Source: Venturia oleaginea (lineage: Eukaryota > Ascomycota > Dothideomycetes > Venturiales > Venturiaceae). Taken from it: a stretch of 64,000 nt of DNA. Below the pieces are notes generated by a model. It was not told the DNA's origin, made no database searches, and saw nothing but the letters and a program-made list of their open reading frames with translations. Location: NCBI GenBank assembly GCA_013176395.1, contig JABMLP010000029.1, positions 455,162-519,161 on the forward strand, given 5' to 3'. Of the stretch, positions 58,364 to 64,000 are shown piece after piece (position 1 is the stretch's first letter; each line of letters begins with the position of its first letter). The position numbers were made by a program, and so were the translations under genes.

Positions 58364-59957
58364 ATGTTAGACTCTAACCTTCCCAGTACGCAGCCTGGCT
58401 CTATTCCTCAACAACCGCTGACTTTCCATTCTAGCCTACTACTTCAAGCCCTCCGCCGATAAGAACCGTCCGTACGAGTCCTTCATCCTGTTCACTCAAT
58501 TCGACAGTGAACCGGAACCCAAGTACAGCCTCCTTCAGCCAGACCCGGCAACTCCAATCGCGAAAAACTGCTATGCCACCGCTCTCTTCGATGCCTATAT
58601 AACCGACATATTGTTTGGAGAGGTGCTGGTAAAGCCAGAATGGACTCAACCCACACTCTCCCAGGAAGATATCCGAAGGAATGGCGGAATTCCTCCACGA
58701 CCTCAACCCATAATACCGTCTAGCTTTGCCGTTCAGTTATACAGCCCGGAGCAGCAAATCGAAGTCACAGAAAAACCAGGATCATGGGGCAGCACACCGA
58801 CTTATTCATTCTCAATGCCACAGTACACTTTCCGAACACCAAGTAGCTCTGCCCTGGATCGTGCAGGCAATGATCCGGCTGCGGACCCTGCCACTCCACA
58901 AATTAACTTCGTGTGGAAGCGCGATGGAAAAAAGGACATGCAATGTTACCTGACTGGGAAGTCAACGGACAAGGGCAAGAAGAAGAAAGGCGCAAAGGAA
59001 CCGGACATTCAGATCGCCATTTTCTCCGGAATGAAGGACCTCACAATCTACGAACCCAACTTGCACAGAGTAGAGATGGAGGACTACAAAGGACTAGAGG
59101 TTGTGCTGCTATTGAGTGCTACGGTCATAAGAGATATCTACTGCGGAGTGAAGAAGGACTGCTTCAACGTTGGTGAGGCTCCACGGAAGAATAGCAGCGG
59201 CGTTGGCATACGACGGAAACCTTCAACCCTTTTGCTGCTTTCCAATAGCAAGGGACCATCGCCCCCTCCTCGACCACAAGACCAGTATCTGGCGAATGCG
59301 TCTGCCTCCAATAGTAGACCCCATCTACAGAAATCAACGTCTGGCCCGCCCGCACCAGACCCTCGCACGCAATGGGAAATTGAAGCGGAAACTGCACGCC
59401 TACGCAAACAAACCGAGGCGGAGAAAAGACAAGTCGAACTTCACCGTCGTGAACTCATCAGGCGTGACGAAGAGGAGGCCAGGAGGGTGAAGAAAATGCT
59501 CGAAGCGGAAGACAAAGAACGGCGTCGGCGGCAAGCGGAAGTCGACCGTGAGACCGAGCGGCTACGCAGGCAATACGGCGATCAATCGAACATGATGGCT
59601 CTGCGGGCTCCAAAACGTCAATCATTTCCGGGCCCTGCACAGCATCCCCAGCAACCTGTCAGACCCTTGCAAAACCAGCAACGGCCTCAATCGAGACCTG
59701 CAGCCTCGGGACCGTACCTGCAGCCCCATGGTAGCGCTGTCCCTATCGCCTCTCAGAGCTCATTTTTCCATGGGAGCAGTGCGCCCCCGTCGATTTTTTC
59801 GCGACCGTCTGCTTCTCAGAGTGGGGTATTCCACAGCAGCGGAGCTTTGCAACCGGCTCCCCAGCAGGCTAAACCAAAGAAAAGTTTCTTCGGCTTGCGA
59901 GGCATCAGTGAGAGCAATAGCCAGAAGCTGTCCAGACAAAAAAGCACTATGTTCTGA
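58364..59957 (+). CDS. Conserved hypothetical protein with basic coiled region
   Basis: Exons 58364-58385 and 58435-59957 (49-nt intron GTACGC..TCTAG) give 514 residues. The first 250 residues look folded (YYFKPSADKNRPYESFILFT, FDAYITDILFGEVLVKPEWT, IQIAIFSGMKDLTIYEPNLH, LEVVLLLSATVIRDIYCG). The middle is Pro/Ser-rich. Residues about 320-390 form a highly charged Arg/Glu helix (ETARLRKQTEAEKRQVELHR). The C-terminus is Gln/Pro/Ser-rich and ends KKSFFGLRGISESN then SRQKSTMF. I do not recognise a named family; fungal proteins with this layout are usually annotated as hypothetical. It seems intact, with no signal peptide or membrane segment. Confidence 0.75.
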
Positions 59958-60991
59958 GCAGGTTGCGGCGTCTGGAGTGGCACCTTGCTCACTTCTCGCC
60001 TGCCGTCCAACATACCCCATACATCAACGTCCACCGCTTAATTACACGTCGACATTAATGTAGAAATGCAAATGTCAAGAGTACACCAATATCGATCTGA
60101 AATTGGGGAATTTCACGATGACAGCGTCTTTAGTTTAGGGAGAGGTTTGACGAGGAATACAGTGGCCGACCGCAGTGTGCAATTTTCCATCGCTGGGAAT
60201 GCGGGAGCGTCTGGGTCACCACGACTATCGATGGTGGCGACCCGATAGAATGGTCGGGCCCGGGCGAGCTTCCAGAGGCTTGGGAGAACGAAACAAATTT
60301 AGGTCCAGCACTCCAGCCTGAGCCAGCACAGCCAGGGTCCCACTCCCTCGAGAGCAACGCAAGGCTCTTCTCTTTGCACAGTGCTCGGTGCGACAAGGCG
60401 GGGACTTGGTCTTCGTGTGTCTATTTAGACATGGATTTGATCTTCTTGCTCCAACAACACTTACTCACTGAATTCGAAATGATGCCTATTAGTGCGGAGT
60501 CGCCAGAGCTGCAGGAAGAAAGCGTGGGAAAGAGGAAGGCTGATGTTCCGCAAGAAGATCACGGGCGACGTGCATGAGTGAGCAAATTTGAGCTGCTTGG
60601 CCAAGCGCCACAACGGAGAAAGCCACTACCAATACCAAATTCGATGCGAAAATATTGCTGGAATAGCGGTTGGTCAACATGGCCTCAACGCTGGCCCCCC
60701 AATCCCGGCATCGCACTTCGCTTCCGCTAACGCGACCTTGTATTGGTGGCTCTAGGGCAAAGAAGCTTTTCGACCAGTGAGATACCTGGCAGATGATGTG
60801 CCCAGAGGGAGGGCGGCGATGCTACCGGGACTGTACTGCAGAAGGAAGGTGTGAACGCATTGTGTATGTGAGAAGAAGGTATAAGAGAATCTCTTTTCAG
60901 ATGAGAGACTATTACGTATCATCATTTTGACACGTCCTCACGAACTTCATAACAATCACCTATACCAATACATCCTATTTCATTACCAATC
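59958..60991. other. Intergenic, no supported gene
   Basis: Non-coding. The last 100 bp, with CATTACCAATC just before the start codon, are the likely promoter and 5' UTR of the X325-like gene. Confidence 0.4.
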
Positions 60992-61751
60992 ATGATGTTC
61001 TCTACACTCACCCTTCTCGCGCTTTCCTCTGTCGCCTCTGCGCATTTTCCGTTCTTTCGATCCTACTGGAGAGGCGACTCTTTTGCTGCGAACAGATCTC
61101 AGTGGAGCTATCCTTGTATGTGTAGCCCGTCTTCTCGTCAATGGCTCGACTAACACGTTGATCCAGGCGCAAATGTGATCAGTCCAACAGCTCTACCAAT
61201 CGAACTGCTTGGCCACTAGATGGAGGCTCTCTCCGCTTCGGTCCTGGACACCCATGGGCGTACACGTACGTCAATTGGGCTTAGGGAATGCAGTGACCGC
61301 ATTCAACATCTCCCTCTGTTGAAGGCTTCAACCAGACTGGCAATGGCACATTCTGCTGGAGCAAGACTGGACAGCAGGTTCTCAGAGGATTGAACTTGAC
61401 TGAAGGTCAGAATGCTAGTGTGCAGGTTATTCAGATTTCACATTCCGGTGGTGCTCTTTACAATGTAGGAACCCACGATGTGAGCGGACTTACAAGAGGC
61501 TCAAAGCTAACACAATTCTTTAGTGTGCCGATATCACCTTCTCTAGCAATGCGACTCTGTTAGATGCTGGTGTGTGCAGGAACTCGACTGGTGTTGGTGG
61601 AGTTGCGCTTGCGAATGCTGGAACACCGACGTCTGGTAATGGAACCGCTGCTGCGTCTCCGACTGCTTCGGGAGCTGCAGATAGCACTAGGGCCAAGGCT
61701 AGTGTGGTTGTTGGAGCTCTGGCGGTTGGTATCGGTTCTTTGATGCTGTAG
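60992..61751 (+). pseudogene. X325/BIM1-like GPI-type secreted protein with two frameshifts
   Basis: A signal peptide (MMFSTLTLLALSSVASA) is followed directly by His (HFPFFRSYWRGDSF), the N-terminal His arrangement of the copper-binding X325/BIM1 LPMO-like family. Further blocks fit: NRTAWPLDGGSLRFG, HPWAYTYVN, LGLGNAVTAFNISL, VEGFNQTGNGTFCW and, after a GTAGGA..TTTAG intron, CADITFSSNAT. A Ser/Thr/Ala linker and a hydrophobic tail (VVVGALAVGIGSLML) suggest a GPI anchor. However, LGLGNAV.. is in a shifted frame: one base seems missing near 61273 and one extra near 61318. The shifts cancel but leave a TAG in the original frame. Either a recent pseudogene or two assembly errors. The family acts at the cell surface; copper uptake is shown for BIM1. 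Confidence 0.65.
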
Positions 61752-62162
61752 CGGCCTGGATTGTGAAATGGTGGATGATTGATGACAGACGGACGGAGAC
61801 GCGAAAAAGATAATTTGATAGTAATACCCCTCCTTGCGATATGAGGAAGCGCAATAGCTCCAAGTTGTGCTTCAATTGCTGCAGGATCAAATCTGATCAG
61901 TCTGTGAGACCTGAGCATCGTGACCTCGACTACGCGGCATTTTCCGAGGCCGCCTACATCCATGCCCATGTCCATCGCCGGCGCGATGCGCTCCTTCACA
62001 ATCACAACCCTAATGACGAGCACCTTCTCCTGACCTTGATACCACCACCATGAATGAATACAACAGCAAGCACACTACGAATACGAATACAGGTCATCAA
62101 AGCGATTGATACATCAGCTGAATACAACGGCATACACCTACACCATATCATCCTATGATAGT
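61752..62162. other. Intergenic
   Basis: Spacer between the X325-like gene and the HECT E3 gene. Minus-strand frames overlapping the X325 C-terminus are shadows. Confidence 0.35.
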
Positions 62163-64000
62163 ATGAATCGCAATGGCGGCTCGGATCAACCTTCTTCTTC
62201 CGGAACTGGAACTGGAGCTCGAAGTACCGATGGAAACAATGCAAAAGAGGATGGGAAGGGTGCGGAGGCGAGGACGTCGCCTTTGAAGATGATGGTTGCT
62301 CTTACCGAGAAGATTAGGCCTGTTGATGCTTCGGGACTTGGTGATGAACGGAGGAGGGAGGGGTTTCAGAAATTGGTTCGACGGTATGTTGGGTTTTCTT
62401 TCGGCTTCTGAGGGCAGGGAAGAGGGTTTCGGGGTGAAAGGGGAAGAGGACAAGGAGGACGCTTCAGTCGTCAAGCAACATTGGCTAATTCGAGCTTCAG
62501 ATTCATACTACAAATTCGATATGGCTGCACCAACCAATATTGTACGACTCCCACCTGCTTCAGCTGTCACAAGCGAGTCTATAGATACCCAGTCCAAAGG
62601 CCATCCATCCTCGCTGCACGTTCAATAGCTTTCCAGCTCGCGACTGAAGACGATCCATACACAGCTCTATGCCCGCATACACCCCTAGCGACACCAGATG
62701 ACTTTGTTCAACCTTCCTCGCGAGGTGCAGAGCCAGCGCACGTGTGTAAATCATTGTTGGATATGAAAGAGAAAGCGAACGATGAGCACGCGATCAGGCA
62801 AAAGACGCGGCATGCTTCAGAGATCACGGCCCTCGATCCGCTGGATGAGGCGAAACCTGATGATTCAGAGCAAGTTCCCGTGTCTGAGGGACTTCCTAGC
62901 GATAGAGGAGTGGGCATTCCAGGGCCCGTTTTCGATTACCAAGAAATACATCGCTCGGGAGCGTATAAGAAGGACAAGAAGTCTTTGACTCAGAGGCTGT
63001 TCGATACGAATAGTGTCAAGGCATTTGAATGGAGGACGATCATTTCTCCACTGGATATACTAAAGGCGCCGAAGATGAATGGAAGTGCTGCGAAAGATCA
63101 CAAATTGAACGGGCACGCGGTGGCCTGCAAGGAACATGATGAGGCCAAATTAAGTGAGCCGAGGAAAAGGTCGGTCAACGAGGAGGAGTCTGTTGAGCCA
63201 ATATTGGCTTCCAAGGCTATCCAGGTCAATGGGCATGTTGCCTCTTCCGCAGGCGCTCAAAACAATAGCGAGTCTACTCCTCCAAAAGACGACTCTGGGG
63301 CTGAAATTTCAAAATTTGCTACGTCTTCATCAGAGGCCACCGTTGTTGAAGACTTGACAAGCTATCTCCTTGGTGGATTGAGGTCATTAGTAGCACATGC
63401 CAAAGGCCAATCTGGATTCAGTCACACGGGCAGTTATAATGACAATTCTACTACTTTAGATCCTGCGGCTCGCCCGAAGGTTATAGAGCTTGTCAAACGG
63501 ACATTGAGTCATCACTTCGCGGACCCCAATCGATTGTCCAAATTCGTCCAGCACAACAAGGCACTGGCTGCAGCCTACAATTTCCCTCCCCATCTGGCTC
63601 AGTACTTTGCAAAAGATGGACATGTTGGAATGAACGTGGCTTCTTTCACAAATTGGGTCCCTCTTGTCGGGCCACTCTTACTGGACAGTCTCTGGCAAAG
63701 TCTTGGGGCTTTGTTCGTTCCTCCGTCTGATATCGTCACGAAATGTGGCTACCACTCTTCGAGGCCCGAGAAAGCCGTACACATCCCTGATGCGGAAGCT
63801 TCAGGCATGATCTACATTGCAATTCTTGCATTGGTTGGCTCTGGATATATACTCAACGACAAGAGCCAGTACATGATATCCGACCTCCGTGCTTGGGGTA
63901 GAACTTTGGCCAACCCGCATCAGTGGGGAAAGCCTGATCCATTATCTGAGCCATGGCTCGACATTGCTGACCATATGGAATATGAACCCGCGGTGCGTTT
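62163..64000 (+). CDS. HECT-type E3 ubiquitin ligase N-terminus (Hul4-like), partial
   Basis: Exon 1 (62163-62383) and exon 2 (62501 to beyond the window edge) join in frame across a GTATGT..TTCAG intron. At the junction the reading is FILQIRYGCTNQYCTTPTCF followed by SCHKRV, which fits the AZUL zinc finger (Cys-x3-Cys-x4-Cys-x2-Cys core) found at the start of fungal Hul4/HulD-type HECT ligases. Low-complexity sequence follows, then FDYQEIHRSGAYKKDKKSLT and VKRTLSHHFADPNRLSKFVQ. The catalytic HECT domain would lie beyond base 64000 and is not seen, so the ligase call rests on the AZUL motif and layout. An upstream in-frame ATG at 62106 is an alternative start. Confidence 0.75.

Noticed and set aside
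61520..62023. 167-codon minus-strand frame
   Set aside because: Its first half is antisense to the X325-like C-terminus; no independent evidence.
62501..62628. Apparent frameshift in the HECT gene (frame ending SLHVQ-stop)
   Set aside because: Splicing 62383 to 62501 puts exon 2 in another frame that reads the AZUL Cys motif and stays open to the window edge.

Overview
The window is nuclear DNA of a filamentous ascomycete (Pezizomycotina; a leotiomycete is plausible but not proven). The genes carry short GT..AG introns, mostly 45-120 nt. Only eukaryotic housekeeping families are present, such as a 20S proteasome alpha subunit, a WW/FF splicing-type protein and an AZUL-type HECT ubiquitin ligase. 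Fungal families also occur: an acetamidase-like amidase, an old-yellow-enzyme reductase, an arylamine N-acetyltransferase and an X325/BIM1-like secreted protein. Copia-type and LINE-type retroelements are present, and a short interstitial TTAGGG tract sits near 0.93 kb.

Layout. 0-3 kb holds no secure gene. 3.0-7.6 kb is one large minus-strand coiled-coil gene. 7.6-13.3 kb is a long non-coding interval built largely of old, diverged direct repeats with units of about 97, 250, 310 and 167 bp, plus a 9-bp minisatellite. 13.3-14.35 kb is a decayed GH13 amylase-family gene. 15.45-27.63 kb is bracketed by two 98% identical 256-bp LTR-like elements in inverted orientation. Between them lie a possible small secreted protein, an amidase, an OYE-type ene-reductase, a PfkB sugar kinase and an arylamine N-acetyltransferase, all apparently intact.

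27.4-42 kb is a repeat-rich graveyard. It contains a foldback element, an SRPK-like kinase pseudogene that ends at a copia element, and that copia element itself (paired LTRs, stops in gag and pol, RNase H lost). It also contains an RNase H relic, two frameshifted hypothetical genes, and a 5'-truncated LINE into which a solo copia LTR has inserted. 42-45 kb is gene-free.

45-64 kb is gene-dense: a dre4/URN1-like gene divergent from proteasome alpha-3, amidohydrolase and asaB-like relics, an RGG-box protein, a small hydrophilic protein, a BSD-domain protein, a leucine-rich relic, a conserved hypothetical protein, an X325-like gene with two compensating indels, and a HECT E3 gene running off the right edge.

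In function, the 17.8-26.7 kb genes could form a small xenobiotic-handling set: amide hydrolysis, reduction of activated alkenes, and N-acylation of the freed arylamine. The co-location is seen; the shared role is inference. All exon joins were worked out by eye from splice sites and reading frame.
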